Positions 45,759 to 55,132 of a stretch of DNA of 64,000 bases are shown piece after piece (position 1 is the first letter of the stretch; each line of letters opens with the position of its first letter). The notes beneath the pieces were generated by a model. It ran no database searches and was not told the DNA's origin. It saw only the letters and a program-made list of their open reading frames with translations. The stretch spans positions 4,091,001-4,155,000 of the forward strand of contig NZ_JAUTBJ010000002.1 in assembly GCF_030819175.1 (NCBI RefSeq), given 5' to 3'. The position numbers and the translations under genes are program-made. This DNA comes from Sphingomonas sp. SORGH_AS_0879. Its GTDB lineage: Bacteria > Pseudomonadota > Alphaproteobacteria > Sphingomonadales > Sphingomonadaceae.

Positions 45759-47353
45759 GCGGCGGACCGGGCCCGCCCGTTCGCCGCCCATTGCCGTTCG
45801 CACAGGGCCGACAGCACCGGGCGATGGCTGACCAGGATCATACCCTGCCCCGTCCGCTTCAGTCGCGCAGCCAGCCGTCGCGCGACCTCCGCCGCGACCA
45901 CGGCATCAAGCCCCTCACCCGGCTCGTCGAGGAGCAGCCAGGGCGCTTCACCCAGATAGGCACGTGCCAACGACAACCGCCGCCGCTCTCCCCCCGACAG
46001 CCGCGCCCCATCCTCACCCAGCCATGTGTCGAGCCCCTCGGGCAAGGCGCGCACCACGGTATCGAGCGCGGCATCGTGCAAGGCCTGCCACAGGCGATCC
46101 TCCGTCGCGTGTTCATCCGCCAGCCGCAGATTGTCGCGTACGCTCCCCGCCAGCAGGGCCGAATCCTGCGGAGCCCAGGCGAAGGTCGCGCGCAAGGTTA
46201 CCGGCGGAAGCGTGGCCGCGTCCCGGCCACCGATCATGATTCGACCCGGCGGGAGCGAACGAAGCCCCAGCAATCCCTCGATCAACGTCGTCTTGCCACA
46301 GCCGGACGGCCCGGTCAGCGCGATCCGGCTGCCCGGTGAGAAGGCGTTGCCGTCGATGACGAGGTTCGTGTCGAGCGCAACCCCGGGAGCCGGACGCTCC
46401 ACCTCCACCGCGTCGAACACCGTCTCCAGCCGAGCCTCCGCCTCGCGGAGCCGTCCACTCTCGGTCATCGCGCGCAGAATCGGCGCGATCGCATCGGCCG
46501 TCATCGCCGCCGCCAGAGCCGCCAGCGCCGCGATCGGTGCGCCAGCCCCCGCCGACAGGAGCAGCGCCGATGCCGCCGACAGCGCGACGCTCACCGCGTG
46601 CAGCGCCTCGAACCGCGCCACCACCGCCGCCTGTCGCTCCTGCGCTTCGGCAAGCCGATCACCCGCCGCCGCGATCCGGTCAGCGGCCCAATCCTCCAGC
46701 GCGAAACAGCGGAGTTCCGCCGCCGCGCCGCCCATCGTCGCCACCTCTTCGCGTAAGCCCCCCATCGCCTGTTGCACGGCACGGCCGGGCTGCTCCAATT
46801 GGCGGGCCCAGAGTTGCGCCAGGCCGAGCGCACCCGCGACACAGGCCAGCGTCGCGACCATGGCCAGCCATCCGCCGAGCGCGGTCAGCGCCGCCCCCGA
46901 GGCCAGCGCCGCCACTCCACCCCAGGGCCCCGAAAGACGGACGAAGCGCCATTCCACCGCGTCGACATCACCGATCAGCCGTGCCGTCGCCTCGCCCCGC
47001 CCGAGCGCCAGCGCCACCATGGGCGGCGCGGCGGTGATCGCGCGGTAGAGTGCGGGCCGCAGCCGGGCGAGCGCCCCGAACGCCGCGCCATGGCTCGCCA
47101 GCCGCTCGCCATAGCGGGCACCGGTCCGCACGATCGCCAGCAGCCGGATCATGGCGGATGGCAGCATATAGTTGAACGCCTGCGCCGCGACGATTCCAGC
47201 GCCCCCCGCCAGTGCGGCGGCGGTCAGGAACCAACCAGAAAGCGCCAGCAGCAGGACCGAGGCGATCGCGACCAGCGCGGCGCAAAGCCCCGCCTGTCGT
47301 AACCCGCGGCGCTCCCGCCGACGTTCGGCGGCGATCAACGTGCGTAACGTCAT
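45755..47353 (-). CDS. cydC: Thiol reductant ABC exporter subunit CydC
   Basis: A 532-residue half-transporter: six membrane helices in the first 300 residues and an ATPase domain with Walker A GPSGCGKTT, the signature LSGGERRR and Walker B WLLLDEPGEG. With CydD it exports glutathione/cysteine to the periplasm, needed for cytochrome bd assembly. Coupled to cydD by a 4-base overlap at 47350-47353. Length and gene order match the family. Confidence 0.92.
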   Translation of the reverse strand: MTLRTLIAAERRRERRGLRQAGLCAALVAIASVLLLALSGWFLTAAALAGGAGIVAAQAFNYMLPSAMIRLLAIVRTGARYGERLASHGAAFGALARLRPALYRAITAAPPMVALALGRGEATARLIGDVDAVEWRFVRLSGPWGGVAALASGAALTALGGWLAMVATLACVAGALGLAQLWARQLEQPGRAVQQAMGGLREEVATMGGAAAELRCFALEDWAADRIAAAGDRLAEAQERQAAVVARFEALHAVSVALSAASALLLSAGAGAPIAALAALAAAMTADAIAPILRAMTESGRLREAEARLETVFDAVEVERPAPGVALDTNLVIDGNAFSPGSRIALTGPSGCGKTTLIEGLLGLRSLPPGRIMIGGRDAATLPPVTLRATFAWAPQDSALLAGSVRDNLRLADEHATEDRLWQALHDAALDTVVRALPEGLDTWLGEDGARLSGGERRRLSLARAYLGEAPWLLLDEPGEGLDAVVAAEVARRLAARLKRTGQGMILVSHRPVLSALCERQWAANGRARSAA

Positions 47354-48981
47354 GCGGCCGGTCCCAGATGAACGATGCGCGTCGCGATGGCGGCGAGCGC
47401 GGGGCTGTGTGTGGCGATCAGCGTCGTGCGCCCTTGCGCGGCGCGCGCGATGGTTGCGATCAAGGCGGCTTCGGCGGCGGCGTCGAGATGCGCGGTGGGT
47501 TCGTCGAGCAGCAGGAAGGGCGCGGGGTTGAGCAAGGCGCGGGCGAGCGCAATCCGTCGCCGCTCGCCGCCGGACAGGCCACTGCCGCGCGCATCCAGCT
47601 TCGCGTCCAGACCACCCGACCGGGCCGCGAGCATCGGCCCCAATCCCGCCGCCGCGACCGCGCGCCGGAGCGCCAGCTCATCGGCCTGGGGATGGGCGAG
47701 CATCAGATTGTCGCGGATCGTCCCCGCGATCAGCAGCGGATGCTGGCCCGCCCAGCTCGCCTGTCCCGCCAGCGAGACCAGAGGGACACCGCCCGCCTCG
47801 ATCACACCCGCCGATAGTGGCGCCAGCCCTAGCAGCAGGTGCAGGACGCTGGTCTTGCCGCTACCCGAGGGGCCGAGCAGCGCCACCGTCTCGCCCCCCT
47901 CGATCCGCAGCGACAAATGCGAGACGGCGGGGGCATCGCTGCCCGGATAATGAATGGCGACATCGTGCAGGACCAAGGGAGCCGTAATCCGAACCGAGGG
48001 CACAGGCTCCGGCTCGGCCAGGGGCATCAGCGTATTGGCGGCCGTCTCCGCCGCCTGCTTGTCGTGATAGGCGGCGGCCAGGCGGCGCATCGGTGCATAG
48101 AATTCGGGTGCGAGCGCCAGCACGAAAAAGGCTTGGGCGAGGGTCAGCGTTTCGGGCGCGGCGAAGGGCAGCAGGCCGAGCAGTGCGAAACCGCAATAGA
48201 CCGCGACCAGCGCGACCGACAGCGCGGCGAAGAACTCCAGCGCGGCGGACGACAGGAAGGCCACCCGCAGGACGCGCATGGTCCGCTCGGCCAGTTCCTG
48301 CGCCGCCGCGCCGATCGCCCCGGTTTCGCGGGCCTCGGCGCGGAAGGCCAGCACGACCGGCAGGCTGCGCACCCGGTCGGCGAAGCGGGCCGACAGGCGG
48401 TGAAGCGCGACGAACTGCCGCCGCGACTCGTCCGCCGCCGCGCCGCCCGCCAGGATCATAGCGGCCACGAACGGCAACAGGGTGCCTGCGAGAATGGCCG
48501 CCGCCACCCAGCTGGCACAGGCGGTCGCGGCGAGGACCAGCATCGGTGCGATAGTGGCGGCCCGGCGTGCGGGCAGGAACCGCGCGACATAGCCGTCCAG
48601 CGCCTCGACCGCATCGACGGCTTGTGTGGCAACCAAACCGCTATCGGCCGGGACACCCGGCTTTCGACGCAGCGAGGCGGTCACGGCACGAAGCCGCTGC
48701 GCCCGCTTGACCGTCCCCGCCCTCGCTGCGCCCCGCCGAATGGCCAGCATCGCGAACGATCCGCGCAAGCCCCCCATCCCCAGCATCAACAAGGCCCAGG
48801 GCAGCACCGCCCCCTGCTCCGTCACCGCCGTCACGCCCCCCGCGATACCGACGGCGAAACCGACCGCCGCCAGCGTGTCGAGCAGCAACAGGCCCGCCAC
48901 GCCGTCGCGCCGCCCGGCCGCATCCTTCAACCAGCGGTGACGCGTCCTGGGCGTCGGGGGAACATGGGCGATCGTCGTCAT
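47350..48981 (-). CDS. cydD: Thiol reductant ABC exporter subunit CydD
   Basis: A 543-residue half-transporter. The ATPase domain has Walker A GPSGSGKTS, signature LSGGERRRIALARALL and Walker B FLLLDEPTAHLD; the N-terminal half has the transmembrane helices. Start ATG 48981 (MTTIAHVPP) is taken because the frame's first ATG at 49038 lies beyond the FNR box at 49016. Divergent from cydAB, sharing that box, which is 35 bases from this start. Confidence 0.92.
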   Translation of the reverse strand: MTTIAHVPPTPRTRHRWLKDAAGRRDGVAGLLLLDTLAAVGFAVGIAGGVTAVTEQGAVLPWALLMLGMGGLRGSFAMLAIRRGAARAGTVKRAQRLRAVTASLRRKPGVPADSGLVATQAVDAVEALDGYVARFLPARRAATIAPMLVLAATACASWVAAAILAGTLLPFVAAMILAGGAAADESRRQFVALHRLSARFADRVRSLPVVLAFRAEARETGAIGAAAQELAERTMRVLRVAFLSSAALEFFAALSVALVAVYCGFALLGLLPFAAPETLTLAQAFFVLALAPEFYAPMRRLAAAYHDKQAAETAANTLMPLAEPEPVPSVRITAPLVLHDVAIHYPGSDAPAVSHLSLRIEGGETVALLGPSGSGKTSVLHLLLGLAPLSAGVIEAGGVPLVSLAGQASWAGQHPLLIAGTIRDNLMLAHPQADELALRRAVAAAGLGPMLAARSGGLDAKLDARGSGLSGGERRRIALARALLNPAPFLLLDEPTAHLDAAAEAALIATIARAAQGRTTLIATHSPALAAIATRIVHLGPAA

Positions 48982-49015
48982 GTCCCGACCGTCTCCCGGA
49001 CCGGCCCTCCCGTCT

Positions 49016-49029
49016 TTGACCGCGGTCAA
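49016..49029. promoter_or_regulatory. FNR-type box between cydDC and cydABX
   Basis: TTGAC-CGCG-GTCAA is a perfect palindrome in the 121-base divergent region, 35 bases from cydD and 73 from cydA. Its placement would let one FNR dimer activate both operons as oxygen falls. Confidence 0.88.
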
Positions 49030-49102
49030 TGTCGGCACGGGTGCGCGGGCCTAGCGAATCGGGCAAGGGGCCGGGGGGCGGCTCCTTTTATGGAGACATG
49101 CT

Positions 49103-50671
49103 ATGGACCCCGGCGTCGTCGACCTGTCGCGGCTGCAATTCGCCGCGACCGCCTTGTATCACTTCCTGTTCGTACCGTTGACTCTCGGCCTGTCGATGAT
49201 GCTGGTCATCATGGAATCGGTCTATGTCATGACCAACCGCCCGGTGTGGCGCGTCACGACGCGCTTCTGGGGCAAGATCTTCGGCATCAACTTCGTGCTG
49301 GGCGTCGCCACGGGCCTGACCATGGAGTTCCAGTTCGGCACCAACTGGTCCTATTTCTCGCATTATGTCGGGGACATCTTCGGCGCGCCGCTGGCGATCG
49401 AGGGGCTGATGGCCTTCTTCCTGGAGGCGACGTTCGTCGGGCTGATGTTCTTCGGCTGGGACCGGTTGTCGAAGCTCGGCCATCTGATCGTCACCTTCAT
49501 GGTCGCGCTGGGCACCAATTTGTCGGCGCTGTGGATCCTGATCGCCAATGGCTGGATGCAGAATCCGGTCGGCGCCAGCTTCAATCCCGATACGATGCGG
49601 ATGGAGGTCGGCGATTTCGGCGCGGTGCTGTTCAATCCGGTCGCCCAGGCCAAGTTCGTCCATACGGTCAGCGCGGGCTATGTCTGCGCTTCGGTCGTCG
49701 TGCTGGGCGTATCGGCCTTCTGGCTGCTCAAGGGGCGGTTCCTGCCCGTCGCGCGCCGGTCGATGACGGTGGCGGCGGCGTTCGGCCTCGCCTCCTCGCT
49801 GTCGGTCGTCGTGCTGGGCGACGAGAGCGGCTATGCGCTGACCGACAATCAGAAGATGAAGCTCGCCGCGATCGAGGCGGTCTGGCACACCGAGCCCGGC
49901 CCGTCCGGCCTGACCCTGTTCGGCTATCCCGACACGGTGGCGCGCGAGACGCGCTACAAGGTCGAAATTCCCTGGCTGCTCGGCCTGATCGCGACGCGCA
50001 GCCTGGACGGCACGGTCACCGGCATGTCCGAACTGGTGCTGAAGGCGCAGGAGCGCATCGCCTCGGGCGTGATCGCCTATGATGCGGTCCAGCGGCTGAA
50101 GAGCAATCCGCAGGACATGGGCCAGCGCGCCCGGTTCGAGGCGCACAAGCGCGACCTGGGCTATGCCTTGCTGCTCAAGCGACAGATGGCCGACCCGCGC
50201 ACCGCGACGCCGCAACAGATCGAGGCGGCGGCCTGGGACACGGTGCCCGATGTCGGCCTGCTCTTCTGGAGCTTCCGCATCATGGCGGCGATCGGCTTTG
50301 CGATGATCGCACTGTTCGCCACCGCCTTCGCCTTGTGCTCGCTCAGGATGCACATGAATGCGCGCTGGTTCCTGAAACTGGCGGTGGCGGCGATCCCGTT
50401 GCCCTGGATCGCGATCGAACTGGGCTGGCTGGTCGCGGAACTGGGGCGTCAGCCCTGGGCGATCGAGGGTGTGTTGCCGACCTTCCTGGCGACCAGCTCG
50501 CTGACGCGCGGGGCGCTGTGGACGACGCTGGCGGGCTTCACCCTGCTCTATGGCGCGCTGGCGGTGATCGAGGTGCGGCTGATCCTCGCCGCCATCGCGC
50601 ACGGGCCGGAGGAACGCGACGACCAACCGGCACCGGGGGAAATCCCCGCCGCCATTCCCGTCACCGCCTGA
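49103..50671 (+). CDS. cydA: Cytochrome bd ubiquinol oxidase subunit I
   Basis: A 522-residue membrane subunit carrying hemes b558, b595 and d, identical in length to E. coli CydA and therefore the long Q-loop type. The N-terminal ARLQFAATALYHFLFVPLT-like segment holds His19 (YHF); AKFVHTVSAGYV holds the b558 ligand; and the quinol loop covers about residues 255-385. GRQPWAIEGVLPT is conserved. It oxidises ubiquinol and reduces oxygen with high affinity. Starts 73 bases after an FNR box and 431 bases upstream of no other promoter. Confidence 0.96.
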   Translation: MDPGVVDLSRLQFAATALYHFLFVPLTLGLSMMLVIMESVYVMTNRPVWRVTTRFWGKIFGINFVLGVATGLTMEFQFGTNWSYFSHYVGDIFGAPLAIEGLMAFFLEATFVGLMFFGWDRLSKLGHLIVTFMVALGTNLSALWILIANGWMQNPVGASFNPDTMRMEVGDFGAVLFNPVAQAKFVHTVSAGYVCASVVVLGVSAFWLLKGRFLPVARRSMTVAAAFGLASSLSVVVLGDESGYALTDNQKMKLAAIEAVWHTEPGPSGLTLFGYPDTVARETRYKVEIPWLLGLIATRSLDGTVTGMSELVLKAQERIASGVIAYDAVQRLKSNPQDMGQRARFEAHKRDLGYALLLKRQMADPRTATPQQIEAAAWDTVPDVGLLFWSFRIMAAIGFAMIALFATAFALCSLRMHMNARWFLKLAVAAIPLPWIAIELGWLVAELGRQPWAIEGVLPTFLATSSLTRGALWTTLAGFTLLYGALAVIEVRLILAAIAHGPEERDDQPAPGEIPAAIPVTA

Positions 50672-50687
50672 AGAAAGGGACTGGGAC

Positions 50688-51827
50688 ATGTTCGACTATG
50701 AGATGTTGCGCCTGATATGGTGGGCGCTGCTGGGTGTGCTGCTGATCGGCTTCGCGCTGACCGACGGGTTCGACCTGGGGGTCGCGGCGCTCCTGCCCTT
50801 CGTCGCGCGGAACGATGCCGAGCGGCGGATGGTCATCAATTCGATCGGGCCGACCTGGGAGGGAAACCAGGTGTGGTTCATCCTGGGCGGCGGCGCGATC
50901 TTCGCCGCTTGGCCCTTCGTCTATGCGGTCAGCTTCTCGGGCTTCTACCTCGCGATGTTCCTGGTGCTGGCCGCGCTGATCCTGCGGCCGGTGGGGTTCA
51001 AGTATCGCAGCAAGCGGCCCGATCCGGCCTGGCGCACCCGGTGGGACTGGGCGCTGTTCGTCGGGGGACTGGTGCCCGCGCTCGTCTTCGGCGTCGCGGT
51101 CGGCAATGTGCTGCTGGGTGCGCCGTTCCGGCTCGATGGCGATCTGCGCGCCTTTTACGACGGCACGCTGCTCGGGTTGTTCACGCCCTTCACCCTGCTC
51201 TGCGGCCTGTTGTCGGTGGCGATGCTGGTGCTGCACGGCGCGGCATGGCTGTCGATCAAGGTCGAGCATGGCCCCGTCCATGACCGGGCGCGGGCGTTCG
51301 GAACGGTGGCGGCGATCGCCTCCATCCTGTTGTTCGCGGGCGGTTTCGCCTTCGTCGCCTGGGGCGATATCGGCTACCGGATCGTCGGTGCGGTCGATCC
51401 GCTGGCACCGTCCAACCCGCTGCGCATGACGGCGGAACGGGCGGGCGGCGCGTGGCTGACCAACTATGCCCTCTATCCCTGGATGATGGCGCTGCCCGTC
51501 ATCGGCTTTGTCGGAGCCGCGCTGGCACTGGTCGGGATTCGGAGCGGGCGCGAGGCCCTAGCCTTTACCGGGTCGTCGCTCGCCGCGACGGGCATCATCG
51601 CCACGGTCGGCTGTTCGATGTTCCCCTTCATCCTGCCGTCGAGCATCGACGTTCACAGCAGCCTGACGGTGTGGAACGCCTCGTCCACGCAAAAGACGCT
51701 GGGCATCATGCTGTTCGTCACCATCGTCTTCCTGCCGATCGTGCTCGCCTATACCGCCTGGGCCTACCGGGTAATGTTCGGGCGCGTGACCGGCGATGCG
51801 GTGCGCACCAACCCAGACTTTTACTGA
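50688..51827 (+). CDS. cydB: Cytochrome bd ubiquinol oxidase subunit II
   Basis: A 379-residue, nine-helix subunit, the length of E. coli CydB. The N-terminal LRLIWWALLGVLLIGFALTDGFDLG and PTWEGNQVWFILGGGAIFAAWPFVYA motifs are diagnostic. The C-terminus ends VTIVFLPIVLAYTAWAYRVMFGRVT. It supports the heme subunit and quinone binding. Directly follows cydA (16 bases) with a good ribosome site (AAAGGG). Confidence 0.96.
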   Translation: MFDYEMLRLIWWALLGVLLIGFALTDGFDLGVAALLPFVARNDAERRMVINSIGPTWEGNQVWFILGGGAIFAAWPFVYAVSFSGFYLAMFLVLAALILRPVGFKYRSKRPDPAWRTRWDWALFVGGLVPALVFGVAVGNVLLGAPFRLDGDLRAFYDGTLLGLFTPFTLLCGLLSVAMLVLHGAAWLSIKVEHGPVHDRARAFGTVAAIASILLFAGGFAFVAWGDIGYRIVGAVDPLAPSNPLRMTAERAGGAWLTNYALYPWMMALPVIGFVGAALALVGIRSGREALAFTGSSLAATGIIATVGCSMFPFILPSSIDVHSSLTVWNASSTQKTLGIMLFVTIVFLPIVLAYTAWAYRVMFGRVTGDAVRTNPDFY

Positions 51828-51839
51828 AAGGCCCCCGCC

Positions 51840-51956
51840 ATGTGGTATTTCTCCTGGGTCCTCGGCCTCGGCCTCGCCCTTGGTTTCGGTATCCTCAACG
51901 GCATCTGGCACGAATTCCACCTGCCGGTCGAAGATGACGTGTCGCCACCCCACTGA
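51840..51956 (+). CDS. cydX: Cytochrome bd small subunit CydX
   Basis: A 38-residue peptide with one membrane helix: MWYFSWVLGLGLALGFGIL, then NGIWHE and an acidic tail. W-x-x-x-W-x-L-G-x-x-x-A is the CydX signature; it stabilises the heme d site. It follows cydB by 12 bases (AAAGGCCC before ATG). Easily missed because of its size. Confidence 0.92.
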   Translation: MWYFSWVLGLGLALGFGILNGIWHEFHLPVEDDVSPPH

Positions 51957-52013
51957 CAGATAGGACAATCCGTCCGACGACAAGGGATCATGGTCTTGCT
52001 ATAAGGCAAGGCC

Positions 52014-52724
52014 ATGATCCCGAACGACATCTGTGCCGATTGCGCGGTGCGCGACCGCGCCTTGTGCGGCAGCCTGGACGACCGGGAACTGACCGCGCTC
52101 AACGCCATCGGCCAGCGCCGCCAGGTCGCGCGCGGCCACACCATCGCCTGGGCGGGCGACGAAGCGGTCGTCTGCGGCAACCTGCTGTCCGGTGTGCTCA
52201 AGCTGGTCGCCGCCACCGCCGATGGGCGTGAACAGACGGTCGGCCTGCTCTATCCCGCCGATTTCTTCGGACAGCCCTATGCGGGCGATGTCGACTTCAC
52301 CCTGACCGCGCTGACCGAGGCGGAACTCTGCGTCTTTCCCCGCGCCGCCTTCGAGCGGGTGCTGGAGGATCACCAGCGCATGGAGCGCCTGCTGCTCCAG
52401 CGGACCTTCGAGTCGCTGAACGAGGCGCGCGGGCGGATGCTCGTGCTGGCGCGCAAGTCGGCGGGGGAGAAGCTGGCGGGCTTCCTGCTCGACATGGCGG
52501 CACGGGCGGGGGCCAGCGGATGCCGGGCCAGCCGCGACGGGCCGGTGACCTTCGACCTGCCGCTGACCCGCGGCCAGATCGCCGATGTGCTCGGCATGAC
52601 GATCGAAACGGTCAGCCGCCAACTGACCCGGATGAAACAGGGCGGCCTGATCGGCTTGCCCGGCGGCCGCGCCATCACGATCAGCGACCGCGAGGCGCTG
52701 GCCGCACGCGCCGAGGCTGCCTAA
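52014..52724 (+). CDS. FNR-family oxygen-sensing regulator (second copy)
   Basis: A 236-residue paralogue of the regulator at 45069. It keeps C7-x2-C10-x7-C18 and the later cysteine in AVVCGNLLSGVLKL, the beta-roll VGLLYPADFFGQPY and the DNA-binding helix ADVLGMTIETVSRQLTRMKQGGLI with the E-T-V-S-R core. So two oxygen-sensing FNRs with probably the same target flank the cyd genes. No FNR box precedes this one; a small repeat CTTGC-N6-GCAAG lies in its promoter area. Its stop overlaps that of the convergent hemerythrin-like gene by four bases. Confidence 0.92.
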   Translation: MIPNDICADCAVRDRALCGSLDDRELTALNAIGQRRQVARGHTIAWAGDEAVVCGNLLSGVLKLVAATADGREQTVGLLYPADFFGQPYAGDVDFTLTALTEAELCVFPRAAFERVLEDHQRMERLLLQRTFESLNEARGRMLVLARKSAGEKLAGFLLDMAARAGASGCRASRDGPVTFDLPLTRGQIADVLGMTIETVSRQLTRMKQGGLIGLPGGRAITISDREALAARAEAA

Positions 52725-53260
52725 GCCGCCAAACTCTCCGCCAGCGCATCGACCAGCAGGCCGCGCGCCTCCGGGGTCAGGCGATGCCCGGCCAGCGCGA
52801 TGATGACCAGTTGCTCGAAATCGACCGCGCGGCGACACCCGGTGAAGAAGCTGCGCAGCATATGGCCCAACGTCTCGGGCGCGGCAAAGGCATCCGCCTC
52901 GCCAAAGGCCGCGACCAGTTCGCGCGCCGCCGCCGCATCGGCCTCGTGCCGGTGCCGGACATGATCGAGCAGCGTGTCGATCAGCGGATCGTCATGCCCG
53001 TTCGACAGCATCGCCTCCAGATAGGCGCCATCCGCCTGCTCACCCCGCGTCACCAGCGTTTCCAGCGCTTTCAGGAACAGGGTCATGGCCGCCCCCTCGG
53101 GGCGATCGGGCAAGCCATCCGCCATCGCCTCCGCCTGTCGGCACAGGAGCAGGCGACGACGATGTTCCTGGAGCAGGCGGATCAGGTCGATTTCCTGAAT
53201 GACGTGCCAGCGACGTGCGAACGGCACGACGCTGCCTTGAAGCGGGTTGCGGTCCATCAT
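52721..53260 (-). CDS. Hemerythrin-like (HHE) helical-bundle protein
   Basis: A 179-residue all-helical protein: WHVIQEIDLIRLLQEHRRRLL, then DGAYLEAMLSNGHDDPLIDTLLDHVRHRHEADAAAARELV and CRRAVDFEQLVIIALAGHRLTPEAR. The helix spacing and H-x3-E/H-x-x-E pattern look like hemerythrin HHE domains, but several iron-ligand positions differ, so oxygen or NO binding is uncertain. The start is ATG 53260, seven bases after AAGGAG. Two FNR boxes lie 49 and 82 bases upstream, so it is probably induced at low oxygen. Confidence 0.55.
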   Translation of the reverse strand: MMDRNPLQGSVVPFARRWHVIQEIDLIRLLQEHRRRLLLCRQAEAMADGLPDRPEGAAMTLFLKALETLVTRGEQADGAYLEAMLSNGHDDPLIDTLLDHVRHRHEADAAAARELVAAFGEADAFAAPETLGHMLRSFFTGCRRAVDFEQLVIIALAGHRLTPEARGLLVDALAESLAA

Positions 53261-53308
53261 GGGTCGTCTCCTTCGCCGCCCAGGTGGCGACGGACGGCGG
53301 TCCACGCA

Positions 53309-53322
53309 TTGACGATCGTCAA
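53309..53322. promoter_or_regulatory. FNR-type box 1 between hemerythrin-like gene and CoA-transferase
   Basis: TTGAC-GATC-GTCAA is a perfect palindrome, 49 bases upstream of the hemerythrin-like start (minus strand) and 236 upstream of the CoA-transferase start. The first gene is the likelier target. Confidence 0.85.
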
Positions 53323-53341
53323 ATCGTGCACCTCGCCCTTT

Positions 53342-53355
53342 TTGACCATGGTCAA
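53342..53355. promoter_or_regulatory. FNR-type box 2 between hemerythrin-like gene and CoA-transferase
   Basis: TTGAC-CATG-GTCAA, perfect, 19 bases beyond box 1 (centre spacing 33, three helical turns), so two dimers would bind the same face. It lies 203 bases before the CoA-transferase ATG. No other gene is visible in the rest of this 297-base interval. Confidence 0.85.
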
Positions 53356-53470
53356 GGCGCGGGTCGGCGGCGGCGCCCATCCCTGCCCCATCATCATCCG
53401 ACAGGAGAAGTTCCCATATCCGAAGTGACGGACGGGATGATCCTGGTCGCGATCCCGGCGCCGGGGTTGA

Positions 53471-55072
<1,602 letters not shown>

Positions 55073-55098
55073 CCCACGTTGGGCCCGCGAGAGGGAAA

Positions 55099-55126
55099 GG
55101 CGGCCGGGGAATCATCCCCGGCCGCC
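55099..55126. terminator. Bidirectional hairpin between convergent genes
   Basis: GGCGGCCGGGG-AATCAT-CCCCGGCCGCC is an 11-bp perfect stem. On the minus strand it is followed by TTTCCC, giving a weak U-tract for the TonB receptor gene; on the plus strand no T-run follows. It separates the convergent CoA-transferase and receptor genes. Confidence 0.7.
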
Positions 55127-55132
55127 GCTTCG

